Assembly: GCF_014850955.1 (NCBI RefSeq)
Contig: NZ_JACXSS010000001.1
Coordinates: 1,364,001-1,428,000 of the forward strand
Direction of reading: 5' to 3'
DNA from: Methylomonas albis
GTDB lineage: Bacteria; Pseudomonadota; Gammaproteobacteria; Methylococcales; Methylomonadaceae
Length of the DNA stretch: 64,000 nt
Shown here piece after piece: positions 33,992 through 42,799 of this stretch. Both the position numbers and the translations under genes were made by a program. A model generated the notes under the pieces. It saw nothing but the letters and a program-made list of their open reading frames with translations, did not search any database and was not told the DNA's origin. The first letter of the stretch is position 1. The number at the start of each line of letters is the position of its first letter.

Positions 33992-35188
33992 TCATTGAGT
34001 AACGTTAATCAGGCTGGCCGCCTGAACTGCTTTGGCGCGGGCATTGCTGACAGTATCAGCGGTGGCGAGCGCCACGCCCATGCGTCTTGTCACAAAAGCT
34101 TCCGGTTTGCCGAATAGGCGGATGTCGGTGTCGGTAATCGCCAAGGCTTTGTCCAGGCCTTGATAGCTAATCGATTTAGCGTCTATGCCGCCCAAAATGA
34201 CTGCGCTGGCGGCGGTTTTGTCCAACTCAGTATGCACCGGCAAGCCCAGTATGGCGCGGGCATGTAAATCAAACTCGCTTTGCCGCTGGCTGGCCATGGT
34301 CACCATGCCGGTGTCGTGCGGACGGGGGCTGACTTCGCTAAACCAGACTTGATCGCCGTCGATAAACAATTCCACACCGAATAAACCCAAACCGCCCAAG
34401 GCTGTGGTCACTTTGGCGGCAATTTGCTGAGACAGTTCGATAGCCTTGTCACTCATCACCTGCGGCTGCCAGCTTTCCCGGTAATCGCCGTTTTCCTGAC
34501 GATGGCCGATAGGTTCGCAGAAATAGGTTTGCACCTGGCCGTCGCTATCCAGCGCGCGTACCGTCAGCAAGGTAATTTCAAAATCAAAGTCTATCTTGGC
34601 TTCGACGATGACTTTGCCGGTATCTGCCCGGCCGCCGGCTTTGGCATAATTCCACGCGGTTTGCAGTTGGTCGGCACTTTTCACCATGGATTGGCCCTTG
34701 CCGGACGAGGACATCGTCGGCTTGATAAAGCAAGGGTAGCCAATGCCGTTATCGACGGCGGCTTTGAGTTGTTCGAATGTGTCGGCGAACGCGTATTTCG
34801 AGGTCGGTAGCCCGAGTTCCGCAGCGGCCAGTTGGCGGATACCCTCGCGGTTCATCGTTAATTGAATGGCTCTGGCATTGGGCACTATGGTGGTTTGGCC
34901 TTGAGCTTCTATCTCCGCCAGCGCCTCGGTAGCGATGGCTTCGATTTCGGGGATGATGTAATTCGGCTGCTCGGCGGCAATCAACTGTTTTACCGCTGCA
35001 GCATCGGTCATATCGATCACATGGTGGCGGTGCGCCACTTGCATGGCGGGCGCACCGGCATAGCGATCAACTGCAATCACTTCCACGCCGAAGCGTTGCA
35101 AGGAGATGGCTATTTCTTTTCCCAATTCGCCGCTGCCCAGTAATAGAGCTTTGGTGGCGCTGGCGCTGTCCGGCGTACCTATTTTCAT
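33992..35188 (-). CDS. purT: Formate-dependent phosphoribosylglycinamide formyltransferase
   Basis: 398 residues, ATP-grasp enzyme of purine synthesis (GAR plus formate plus ATP to FGAR). [34 protein letters not shown] (ATP-grasp loop), [10 protein letters not shown], and [19 protein letters not shown] are diagnostic. Use of free formate would suit a one-carbon metabolism lifestyle. Start overlaps the MutS-like gene stop by four bases. Confidence 0.97.
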   Translation of the reverse strand: MKIGTPDSASATKALLLGSGELGKEIAISLQRFGVEVIAVDRYAGAPAMQVAHRHHVIDMTDAAAVKQLIAAEQPNYIIPEIEAIATEALAEIEAQGQTTIVPNARAIQLTMNREGIRQLAAAELGLPTSKYAFADTFEQLKAAVDNGIGYPCFIKPTMSSSGKGQSMVKSADQLQTAWNYAKAGGRADTGKVIVEAKIDFDFEITLLTVRALDSDGQVQTYFCEPIGHRQENGDYRESWQPQVMSDKAIELSQQIAAKVTTALGGLGLFGVELFIDGDQVWFSEVSPRPHDTGMVTMASQRQSEFDLHARAILGLPVHTELDKTAASAVILGGIDAKSISYQGLDKALAITDTDIRLFGKPEAFVTRRMGVALATADTVSNARAKAVQAASLINVTQ

Positions 35189-36777
35189 GATTTTGCTAAA
35201 TAGTTATCGATGTCTTGTTTGGAAAAGCCGATTTTCTTTGCGACCCGGTCAGCATGGCTGACTCTGGAAATGCCGGCTACCAATTTAAATGTCGGCAAGT
35301 CGTCGGCGAATTCCACTTGTTTGGGTACTGCGATCTTTCTCTTCACGAATTCATCCACCAATTGATGATTGTGGGTAATTAAAATGGTGCTATTGCCTTT
35401 GCGGTAAAAACCGTCCAGCACGTCGATAGATGACTGCATTTTCTCTTCAAAGGTAGTGCCTTCCGCCATTTCGTCAAGCACGACCAAGCTTTTAGCCGTG
35501 CTGGCCAGGAAAATATCGCGGGTGCGTTTCAGTTCGGTGCCGAAGCGGCCTTCGCCGTCGTCGAGGTGACTGATCTCCGGGCATTGATAGAAAATCCGGT
35601 CTGCGACACTCAAGCTGGCAGCTTGGGCCGGTACGAAACAGCCGATCTGCGCCAGCAATTGAATCTGCGTGACGGTTTTGCAAAATGCGGTTTTGCCGCC
35701 GCTGTTGGGGCCGGTTACGCACACCAGGCGCTCGTCGTCCATGCTGAAATCGTTGCCGACATAGCTTGGATTTTTTTGGCCCAGTACCGGATTTTTCGCG
35801 GCAACTAGTTTGAGCTGGTGGCGTTCGCTACCGTTCATGTCCGGCAGCACCATTTCGCTACCGTAATCTTCGGCGTATTTGATGAAGGCCAGCAATTCGT
35901 CAAGTTGGCCCAGGCCGTCCAGCATGTCGCCCAGCGCTTGCGAGTTTTTATAAATATTCCTTAGCGGAATAATGCAGTTATCTCTATCGTAGCCGCCGAT
36001 TACCGGAATATAGGCCAGTGCCAAGGGCAGGAAAAACACCGAAGCCACCGATAAACCGTCGCGCGTGACCTGAAAAATATCGGTGGGGAAGATTTGCGTC
36101 AGGCCCCAGATCGCGGCGATCAACAAACCGATTAACATGGGTTTGAATAGAGTGGGCCGGAAGATCGTTGCTGGCGAGAAGGAATTTTTGCGCTCTTCCT
36201 TGCTCTGCAGGCCTTTTTCACTGTTATAAACCGGGCCGACCATCAGCGAATATTCGTTGCTGTGCGAAAAATTGCCGATTTTCTCGAATACGCTTTGCAG
36301 GTAAGGGCTTTGTGGCTTGCCGGAGTTGTAGATCGCGCCGACCAGATTCAATACCACGCGCACGCCGCGCTTATATTGTTTGTAGCCATAACCTTCGATT
36401 TGATGGTCTTCGCGAGCGGTGCCGAAGCCGCCCAGAAACTCGCCGAATAGCAATAAATAGAGTCTATTCTCCGAGGCGGTGGCATTGGCGATAATGTTTT
36501 CGACATTGGCGCGCACATCGGGATTGTCTTGAATTTCCCGAACCGCGGCTTGTTTCGCGGCTATCGCCTCGAGATCGTCCAAGGGTCGGCTCAGCGAACG
36601 ATACAGCACGGTTTTACCCGCGGTGGTAGTGGCATAGTTGACGTAATCGAATAGCTCGTCAACTTCTATGGTGTTAAACGCACCCTGATCAATCACGCCG
36701 TCACCGGTAGCTAAGGGCTTGCTGGTGCGCACCGCCGGCCATTCGTCATTCCAGCTTTGTAAAATGTTTTGTTGCAT
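35185..36777 (-). CDS. Membrane-associated MutS-like ATPase
   Basis: 530 residues from the ATG at 36777; the longer open reading to 37167 adds a low-complexity basic stretch that overlaps hemH coding sequence and is rejected. Residues 40-110 resemble the MutS lever region, then two hydrophobic segments (about 213-232 and 243-263) suggest membrane anchoring, then the MutS ATPase: Walker [11 protein letters not shown] (356-365), [14 protein letters not shown], Walker [14 protein letters not shown] (430-442), and ILITHNHQL. The mismatch-recognition and Smr domains are absent. This belongs to the poorly known membrane branch of MutS-family proteins, not to mismatch repair proper. It is coupled to purT by a four-base overlap. 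Confidence 0.85.
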   Translation of the reverse strand: MQQNILQSWNDEWPAVRTSKPLATGDGVIDQGAFNTIEVDELFDYVNYATTTAGKTVLYRSLSRPLDDLEAIAAKQAAVREIQDNPDVRANVENIIANATASENRLYLLLFGEFLGGFGTAREDHQIEGYGYKQYKRGVRVVLNLVGAIYNSGKPQSPYLQSVFEKIGNFSHSNEYSLMVGPVYNSEKGLQSKEERKNSFSPATIFRPTLFKPMLIGLLIAAIWGLTQIFPTDIFQVTRDGLSVASVFFLPLALAYIPVIGGYDRDNCIIPLRNIYKNSQALGDMLDGLGQLDELLAFIKYAEDYGSEMVLPDMNGSERHQLKLVAAKNPVLGQKNPSYVGNDFSMDDERLVCVTGPNSGGKTAFCKTVTQIQLLAQIGCFVPAQAASLSVADRIFYQCPEISHLDDGEGRFGTELKRTRDIFLASTAKSLVVLDEMAEGTTFEEKMQSSIDVLDGFYRKGNSTILITHNHQLVDEFVKRKIAVPKQVEFADDLPTFKLVAGISRVSHADRVAKKIGFSKQDIDNYLAKS

Positions 36778-36809
36778 GTTGCCCCCGGTTTTTATTAGCC
36801 GCGCTTTAT

Positions 36810-37793
36810 TCAGTGCACGGTTTTGATTAAATCTAGCATCACCTCGACATGAGCGTCGCTGTCGTTTAAACACGGAATATAGCGATAAGTCTCGCCGCCG
36901 GCTTCCAGAAAAATATCCTGGTTGGCAATGGCTATCTCTTCCAACGTTTCCAGACAGTCTACCGAGAATCCCGGACAAATCACGTCCACGTTTTTGACAC
37001 CTTGCTTCGGCAGGTTTTGCAACACTTCCACACAATAAGGTTTCAGCCATTCGGCCTTGCCGAAACGCGATTGAAATACCAGTTGCCATTGTTGAGCGTC
37101 CAATCCCAATTGCTCGGCGAGCAGGCGGCCGGTGGTTTGGCATTGATGGAAATACGGGTCGCCCCATTCGCTCAGTTTAACCGGTAAACCGTGAAACGAC
37201 AGCAGCAGCAATTCAGCCTGACCATTGGCTTGCCAATGTTGGCGCACCGATTGCGCCAAGGCTTCGATGTAACTGGGGTGTTGATGAAAGTCGCTGATAA
37301 AGTGCAGGCCGGGCATGTGCCGCCAGCTGATGAATTCCTCGGCAACCACGTCGAAAATCGAGGCGGTGGTGGTGGATGAATACTGTGGGTATAGCGGCAG
37401 GATGACGATTTCGTGGACGCCTTGTTTATGAAAATTTTGCAGTTTCTCCCTCAAGGCCGGCTTGCCGTAGCGCATCGCGCAGTCGATGACTAAATTGGTG
37501 CCGTCTACACCCGTAAAACCTTGCAACTTGGCGGTTAGCTTTTCGGTGAATGCGATTAAGGGCGAGCCTTGCTCGGTCCAGATCGATTGATAGGCATGCG
37601 CCGATTTTTTGGGCCGAAACGGCAGCACAAACAGATTCAGAATCAGCCACCATAACGGTCTGGGCAGATTAACTACCCGCGGGTCGCCGAGAAACTCGCG
37701 CAGAAAACGGCGCACATCGCCGGTTTTGGGGGTGGCGGGAGAGCCCAGATTGACCAGTAACACCCCGGTCATTTTTGCGCCGGTTTCGGTCAT
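36810..37793 (-). CDS. hemH: Ferrochelatase
   Basis: 327 residues. Inserts ferrous iron into protoporphyrin IX. GVLLVNLGSPATPKTGDVRRFLREFL, the proton/iron-path LLLLSFHGLPVK with its His, VFQSRFGKAEWLKPY, and VICPGFSVDCLETLEEI with conserved Glu are present. Two bases from folE upstream, so probably one operon. Confidence 0.97.
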   Translation of the reverse strand: MTETGAKMTGVLLVNLGSPATPKTGDVRRFLREFLGDPRVVNLPRPLWWLILNLFVLPFRPKKSAHAYQSIWTEQGSPLIAFTEKLTAKLQGFTGVDGTNLVIDCAMRYGKPALREKLQNFHKQGVHEIVILPLYPQYSSTTTASIFDVVAEEFISWRHMPGLHFISDFHQHPSYIEALAQSVRQHWQANGQAELLLLSFHGLPVKLSEWGDPYFHQCQTTGRLLAEQLGLDAQQWQLVFQSRFGKAEWLKPYCVEVLQNLPKQGVKNVDVICPGFSVDCLETLEEIAIANQDIFLEAGGETYRYIPCLNDSDAHVEVMLDLIKTVH

Positions 37794-37795
37794 GA

Positions 37796-38341
37796 TTATT
37801 TACGGTTGATCAGGTTTAAAAATTCGGAGCGGGTACTGATTTCCTCCCTGAAAATCCCCAGCATTACTGAAGTGGTCATTACGGAGTTTTGTTTTTCCAC
37901 CCCGCGCATCATCATGCACAAATGCTTGGCTTCGATGACCACCGCCACGCCGCGGGCGTCTATGGCCGTTTCCACCGCCTTGGCGATTTGCCGGGTCAAT
38001 TGTTCTTGGATTTGCAGCCGGCGACCGTACATATCAACGATACGCGCGAGTTTGGATAAGCCTAAGACTTTGCCTTGCGGTAGATAACCAATATGGCATT
38101 TACCTATGAAGGGCAGCAGATGATGCTCGCATAAGGAGTAAAGCTCGATGTCTTTCACGATCACCATGTCTTCGGTGTCTGCTTGAAATATCGCGCCGTT
38201 CAGTACTTCTTCCAGGGTTTTTTCGTAACCGTTATTTAGGAATTTAAAGGCTTTTGCGGCACGTTTTGGCGTGTCGCGCAAACCTTCCCGATTCACGTCT
38301 TCGCCTATCGCCTGAATGATTTTGGAGAAATATTCTTCCAT
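37796..38341 (-). CDS. folE: GTP cyclohydrolase I
   Basis: 181 residues. First step of folate (or methanopterin-like cofactor) synthesis. Zinc ligands Cys and His in [20 protein letters not shown], active-site [18 protein letters not shown], and [12 protein letters not shown] are intact. Downstream overlap with hemH is absent but the gap is only two bases. Confidence 0.97.
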   Translation of the reverse strand: MEEYFSKIIQAIGEDVNREGLRDTPKRAAKAFKFLNNGYEKTLEEVLNGAIFQADTEDMVIVKDIELYSLCEHHLLPFIGKCHIGYLPQGKVLGLSKLARIVDMYGRRLQIQEQLTRQIAKAVETAIDARGVAVVIEAKHLCMMMRGVEKQNSVMTTSVMLGIFREEISTRSEFLNLINRK

Positions 38342-38380
38342 TGCCGCCCCCGAGTAAAAAAATGTCGTGAGTATACAGCA

Positions 38381-39385
38381 TCAAACTGTAAATTCTAAGG
38401 CGTCCAAAATCACCTGGCTATCGGCTCCAAAACGCGTGGCATTTTCGCTGAGATGGCGCCGCCAAGCCCGTGCGCCATCGACGCCGTGAAACAGGCCCAG
38501 AATGTGGCGGGCCATGCAATGTAGTCTCACGCCTTGCTGTAATTGTTGTTCGATATACGGTAATAAGGCCAATACTGTCTCTTGCCGCGACTTGATCGGA
38601 TGCGCGTCGTTGAATAGGCGCTGATCCACCTCGGCCAATAAATACGGGTTGTGATACACCTCTCGGCCCAGCATTACGCCATCGACTTGCTCCAATAATT
38701 CCAGCGAACTATCCAAGGAATTGATGCCGCCGTTGATGACGATCTTGAGCTCAGGAAAATCTTGCTTCAGTTGAAACACCAGATCGTAACGTAGCGGCGG
38801 TACATCACGATTTTGCTTGGGAGACAGCCCGGACAACCAGGCTTTACGCGCATGCACGATAAATGTTTCGCAACCGGCTGCAGCTACCGTACTTATGAAA
38901 TGTGTCAGCTCTTCATAAGAGTCGCGATCGTCGATACCAATCCGCGATTTCACCGTTATCGGCGTGGATACCGCTTGCCGCATTGCCGCCACGCATTCTG
39001 CCACCAGCTGTGGTTCCGCCATCAGGCAGGCACCGAAGCGACCGTTCTGTACTCGGTCGCTGGGGCAGCCGACATTTAGATTGATTTCGTCGTAGCCATA
39101 GTCTTGTGCAATCTTCGCGCACTCGGCGAGATCAGCCGGGCAGCTACCGCCCAGTTGCAAAGCAACGGCTTGTTCTGCCTTATCGAACTGTAAATGCCGG
39201 TCGCGATTGCCATGTAAAATGGCGCCGCTGGTGACCATCTCGGTGTATAGCAAGGCATGTTGCGATAGGGTTCTATGGAAAAACCGACAATGCCGGTCAG
39301 TCCAATCCAACATGGGAGCTACGGAGAATCTACAGGCTAAATTTGTGTCGGCTTTGGGTCGAACATGGTCGCGGTCAGCGGTCAT
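38381..39385 (-). CDS. dusA: tRNA-dihydrouridine(20/20a) synthase DusA
   Basis: 334 residues. FMN enzyme that reduces uridine in the tRNA D-loop. [20 protein letters not shown] marks the DusA branch; [41 protein letters not shown] with the catalytic Cys, [27 protein letters not shown] and VINGGINS follow. The ATG at 39385 is used; the next Met is inside the conserved core. It is the first gene of the minus-strand group running to the HDOD gene. Confidence 0.97.
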   Translation of the reverse strand: MTADRDHVRPKADTNLACRFSVAPMLDWTDRHCRFFHRTLSQHALLYTEMVTSGAILHGNRDRHLQFDKAEQAVALQLGGSCPADLAECAKIAQDYGYDEINLNVGCPSDRVQNGRFGACLMAEPQLVAECVAAMRQAVSTPITVKSRIGIDDRDSYEELTHFISTVAAAGCETFIVHARKAWLSGLSPKQNRDVPPLRYDLVFQLKQDFPELKIVINGGINSLDSSLELLEQVDGVMLGREVYHNPYLLAEVDQRLFNDAHPIKSRQETVLALLPYIEQQLQQGVRLHCMARHILGLFHGVDGARAWRRHLSENATRFGADSQVILDALEFTV

Positions 39386-39511
39386 CGATTGTTTTGCTAG
39401 TTGGGAAGTACGCTTTAAATTCTATACTGCGTCGGACTGAATAAAAATGGCTGTGTGAAAGAAGCCTGTGATGACGGCGGAAAGAACGGTTTTGAAAGGA
39501 TGGGGAAATAA

Positions 39512-39685
39512 TTAGTCGGCTTTGTCGGTGTAAATCTTGTTGACCAACTCTTTAAACCAGCGTGGTCGAAAAATTACCACGTACAAACCGATGCTGCTGG
39601 TAATCGGGACCGGGCCGATACTGAACAATATAAATACGATAAAAACTATCGCGCACTTAATTCTGGTCAGGCTTGTCGGATTCAT
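39512..39685 (-). CDS. 57-residue single-pass membrane protein of unknown function
   Basis: Translation from the ATG at 39685 gives MNPTSLTRIKCAIVFIVFIL, then FSIGPVPITSSIGLYVVIF and a basic tail RPRWFKELVNKIYTDKAD. AGGG lies five bases before the ATG. One or two hydrophobic segments with a Pro-containing turn and a positively charged tail suggest an inner-membrane microprotein. No family recognised. It has its own gap upstream of dusA on the same strand. Confidence 0.6.
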   Translation of the reverse strand: MNPTSLTRIKCAIVFIVFILFSIGPVPITSSIGLYVVIFRPRWFKELVNKIYTDKAD

Positions 39686-39868
39686 ATTGCCCTGCGGATG
39701 TTAGGTCATGCCAAAAGCTAACGTGTAGTCGGTAAATAGCGCTAGGAGGGGGCGCGAAAATCTTCGTTTCCGAATTGAAATATTGTTGTCGAGCTATTGT
39801 GGGTTCGGATTGGCTATCCGGTTTGTCCTTGTGGACGTTGCAATATTATGTAGATTGCCAATAAGTGC

Positions 39869-40177
39869 TTATTTATATTGTTTGCTGGCTTTGCTCTGGA
39901 TCGGGTTGCCAACACATTTGCTGTTCGATTGCTTGGTATAAAACCGATGGAGCGAATTGCCGACGGGCTGGACCATAGAGCGAGCCCCCGATTTGATTGG
40001 CCGCGAGGCAAGAGCGTTAATTATTTCCATACTGCCCACGCATTGGTTCTGCTTTGGCATAGAGGCGGCAGGGGCGTTATGGGTGGCCAGAAATACGCCA
40101 ATAACGATCAGCACAAAGCTTATGCCGCAACGTTTCAGTTCACGTACACAGGTTTTCAGGATTTCTTGAGAATTCAT
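39869..40177 (-). CDS. Small exported or membrane-anchored protein of unknown function
   Basis: 102 residues. The ATG at 40177 has a strong TAGGAGA site, so the longer reading to 40216 is rejected. One hydrophobic segment (ISFVLIVIGVFLATHNAPAA) after a basic-acidic N-terminus acts as anchor or signal; the rest is polar and basic with two Cys (NQCVGSM and SKCVGN). The repeated C-V-G around both Cys may allow one disulfide. No family recognised. Confidence 0.55.
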   Translation of the reverse strand: MNSQEILKTCVRELKRCGISFVLIVIGVFLATHNAPAASMPKQNQCVGSMEIINALASRPIKSGARSMVQPVGNSLHRFYTKQSNSKCVGNPIQSKASKQYK

Positions 40178-40397
40178 AATTTGTCTCCTAAGGTTGAGCT
40201 TATAAAATATTTTCAAGCAGCGTATTCCAAGTTTTTAATGCTCATACAGCTATGGGCGGTTGGGTAAACGGTGCCAAGGATTTCGCTCTGAACGCCGGTA
40301 ACAGAGGACACCGATCCAATTCACAAAATGTCATGCCTAACGATAGTTATTGGCCGCAGTCCATTGATGAGCCGCCAGATTTATAACAAGACCATGC

Positions 40398-40586
40398 TTA
40401 AACCAATCTGAAGCGAATTTTCTCTACGTGATTTTTTGCATGCATTTCTTGGTAAATTTCCAGTGCTTCACTGTGCATCTGGCTGCAGAAGGCACAAAGG
40501 CCTGCGTTGTCGGTATCTGATTTTTCATGGGCTGACAATAAGTCGCCGCATCTTTTACAACGAGTAAGCTGCTGGAGAATTTTCAT
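40398..40586 (-). CDS. Small zinc-ribbon-like protein
   Basis: 62 residues with two Cys pairs, CKRCGDLL and CAFCSQM, spaced 18 residues apart: a four-Cys zinc-binding knuckle. The C-terminal half is a helix rich in Glu, His and Lys (SEALEIYQEMHAKNHVEKI). Such proteins are usually nucleic-acid- or protein-binding accessory factors; no specific function can be assigned. Confidence 0.6.
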   Translation of the reverse strand: MKILQQLTRCKRCGDLLSAHEKSDTDNAGLCAFCSQMHSEALEIYQEMHAKNHVEKIRFRLV

Positions 40587-40897
40587 GGTGATCGCCTCGT
40601 AATCGGAATAATTGGAAATAACGGACTATGGTTTTGCTTGGCGTCCAGCCCTCCTTCACTGGGAGAGATGTGCTATCAAACGCAAAATAAATGCCACTGC
40701 AGATACGCTTATGCCAAAAGTATTGTAACTAGTTGTTTACGTGATATTTTATGGCCTAGCAATGGTGAGAAGTAGTGAAAAAATACACAGTTAATTGTTG
40801 ATTTCAGCACTAAATATCGTATCGGTTACGAAATGCCGTATAAGTTATCTAAAGCGGGTCGATGATCCTACGGCGTTAGAGGCTTTAGTTGGTCATT

Positions 40898-40981
40898 GAT
40901 GACATACCCTGAATTTAACGTCGGTACCCAGCGGTGAGTTTTTGGGTGTCGGTATGGTCATCACCGCAGCACGGGAGCGGT
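40898..40981 (+). other. Nested hairpins, possible structured RNA or regulatory DNA
   Basis: GATGACATACC (40898-40908) pairs with GGTATGGTCATC (40951-40962) with one bulge; inside it ACCCA pairs with TGGGT; directly after, ACCGC pairs with GCGGT (40963-40981). There is no T run, so it is not a simple terminator, and no known riboswitch consensus is apparent to me. Confidence 0.35.
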
Positions 40982-41090
40982 GATATGCAAGGGCGGGATT
41001 AACAGGTTGTTGGGCAAATCGTAGTTAATCTGGGTTGCCGCTCCGCTTTGTTTTGGGGCGACATAGTGCAGGCGTTTTTGCGATTAAATT

Positions 41091-41120
41091 TTGACGAAAT
41101 ATCGTCAACTGTTCAATAAT
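41091..41120 (+). promoter_or_regulatory. Candidate sigma-70 promoter overlapped by a palindrome
   Basis: TTGACG (41091-41096) and AATAAT (41115-41120) are 18 bases apart. The -35 box is part of a perfect palindrome, TTGACGAAATATCGTCAA (41091-41108, arms of seven), a natural repressor site. The start codon of the operon is 94 bases downstream. Confidence 0.45.
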
Positions 41121-41213
41121 ATGTGATACCTTTCACTTTAATTCTATCGGGACGAGATCCTCACTTAACTAGGTAGTGTCCGTATCCTACCGATTAAATG
41201 CTAGAGAGCAAGC

Positions 41214-42344
41214 ATGCGGCAACGATACTATCCAGCCAAACTTAAAACGCTAAGCGGCGCTATCGTTTATTTGCTCTGCGGATTCGCGATTATTATCCCC
41301 GCCATGGCTGCTGCTGCCGGTCACATGGATCATATGTCCAGCAAGAGTGCCAGTGGCTTGCCGGGCGATTTTCTGTTGTTTCCCGCTTTGACCAGTATCG
41401 TGCGTTTTGATCAAGAGCCTCGGAAAAAACTTAGCGATAGCGACGTTATTCCCGAGATTAACGTGTTTTACACCACCGACTATCAGCGCTTTCGGTTTCT
41501 CGGCGAATGGCTGGTCAGCACCAAAACCCATAATCTGGAGAGATTCCAGTTAGGCATGCATGTGGGCGAAGAAGCCACTCTTTGGCTGGGTCGTTTTCAC
41601 AACCCGATCGGTTACTGGAACATGCAGTTCCACCACGGCGGTTTTCTACAGACCACTATTTCCCGCCCCGGCATTATGGCTTTCGAAACGGCCGGTGGCG
41701 TGATACCCAACCATTTGACCGGGTTTTTATGGGAAGGTGTTCATGATCTGAGCGAGGGCGGTTTATATTACTCGGTTGGTGCTGGTGCAGGCCCGCAAAT
41801 CAATAAAGGCTTGGAAGCCTTCAATTTGATTGAGCCGGGCGGATCGCGTCGGCCCGGCGTGACGTTTCGATTGGGCTATCAGCCTATCAGCTACGGTGTC
41901 GACGAATTTGGCATTTCCGGGGCGTATAACCAAATTCACTCCGACGAACTGGCGGTTAAAAACGTTAATCAATTTGTCGCCAGTGCCTACGCCAATAAGC
42001 AAATCCAATCGGTACGCCTATTAGGCGAAATTGTCTATGTGAACAATACCTTGGAAAGTCCGTTGGGCGCCAGAACTCAGGACGACTTTCTCAGTGCTTA
42101 CGGGCAAGTCGAGTGGGCGGTCGATCAGACTTGGACCTTGGTGGGTAGGGTAGAGGGTAGCTTTGGCGCTAGTCATGACCCGTACTTGGCAATGTTTCCC
42201 AAATTTGTGGAAGATAGGTTTCTCGGTGGCGTACGCTACAAACTTAATCACACCAACGCCTTAAAGATTGAAGCCTCGCGGGATCATCTGCGCGACGATC
42301 ATTTCGGGCAAGTGATGTTTCAATGGAGCGCGGTGTTTCCATGA
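41214..42344 (+). CDS. Outer-membrane beta-barrel protein, first gene of the signalling operon
   Basis: 376 residues. Signal peptide SGAIVYLLCGFAIIIPAMAA, then a His/Met-rich start GHMDHMSS, then alternating strands with porin-like aromatic girdles (LWLGRFHNPIGYWNMQFHHG, GVTFRLGYQPISYGVDEFG) and a C-terminal strand ending FQWSAVFP. The HMDHM segment could bind copper or another metal. The stop overlaps the start of the next gene (ATGA at 42341), so it belongs to the same transcript as the binding-like protein and kinase. Role is inferred as uptake or detection of the signal molecule at the outer membrane. Confidence 0.75.
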   Translation: MRQRYYPAKLKTLSGAIVYLLCGFAIIIPAMAAAAGHMDHMSSKSASGLPGDFLLFPALTSIVRFDQEPRKKLSDSDVIPEINVFYTTDYQRFRFLGEWLVSTKTHNLERFQLGMHVGEEATLWLGRFHNPIGYWNMQFHHGGFLQTTISRPGIMAFETAGGVIPNHLTGFLWEGVHDLSEGGLYYSVGAGAGPQINKGLEAFNLIEPGGSRRPGVTFRLGYQPISYGVDEFGISGAYNQIHSDELAVKNVNQFVASAYANKQIQSVRLLGEIVYVNNTLESPLGARTQDDFLSAYGQVEWAVDQTWTLVGRVEGSFGASHDPYLAMFPKFVEDRFLGGVRYKLNHTNALKIEASRDHLRDDHFGQVMFQWSAVFP

Positions 42345-42799
42345 AAATGCTCCGTGGCCTTGGTATGGTTGGTTTGATATTACTGCTCGGTGCGCAGAGT
42401 CTATCTGCCATCACCCGCCACTCCCTGGTATTGGCCACCAGCGCAAACTCATCAATGCCGCCTTTAACCGTGCAGGAGGCTAGAAAATTGTTTCTGGGTG
42501 TGCCGCTGGAGAAGGACGGCGAGCACCCCGTGCCGTTATTGAACATCAGCGATCCGTTAATTTTCGAAGTATTTCTGCAAAAAGTGGCGTTTATGTCGGC
42601 CAATGCTTATGAAAGTCAGACAATTTCGGTGGTTTTTCGCCTAGGCGGTAAACGTCCGGCAAGTTTTAACGACCTAAAGAGCTTGGTTGACACCTTGCAG
42701 CAGAATCCCGGCACGGTGACATATTTGTGGGAGGATCAAGTCAGTGCAAATCAAGGCCTTAAAGCGGTTAATGTGTTATGGCAAGGAGCGCTGGAATGA
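42341..42799 (+). CDS. Periplasmic PBP-like (PstS-related) small binding protein
   Basis: 152 residues from the ATG at 42341. Signal peptide LRGLGMVGLILLLGAQSLSA. The mature part, LVLATSANSSMPPLTVQEARKLFLGVPLE, AFMSANAYESQTISVVFRLGGKRP and NPGTVTYLWEDQ, follows the pattern of short PstS-like proteins (the ASEAxFxG-type block and the P-G-x-I-G-Y block) found beside sensor kinases. It overlaps the genes on both sides by four bases. Likely delivers or senses a ligand for the kinase in the periplasm. Confidence 0.75.
   Translation: MKMLRGLGMVGLILLLGAQSLSAITRHSLVLATSANSSMPPLTVQEARKLFLGVPLEKDGEHPVPLLNISDPLIFEVFLQKVAFMSANAYESQTISVVFRLGGKRPASFNDLKSLVDTLQQNPGTVTYLWEDQVSANQGLKAVNVLWQGALE

Larger units (their letters stand above)
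40587..41213. other. 627-bp region without a gene, upstream of the signalling operon
   Basis: I find no open frame with a ribosome-binding site here. It holds a set of nested hairpins (40898-40981) and a promoter/operator candidate (41091-41120), each listed separately. Confidence 0.6.

Noticed and set aside
36778-37167. N-terminal extension of the MutS-like protein
   Set aside because: It is low-complexity, overlaps the hemH coding region on the same strand, and does not look like a protein domain.
40898-40981. Known riboswitch (c-di-GMP, cobalamin or similar)
   Set aside because: Hairpins are present but no conserved core I know is visible.
41060-41085. Sigma-54 promoter upstream of the signalling operon
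   Set aside because: A GG-N10-GC pair exists, but most other consensus positions do not match; the sigma-70 pair at 41091 is better.
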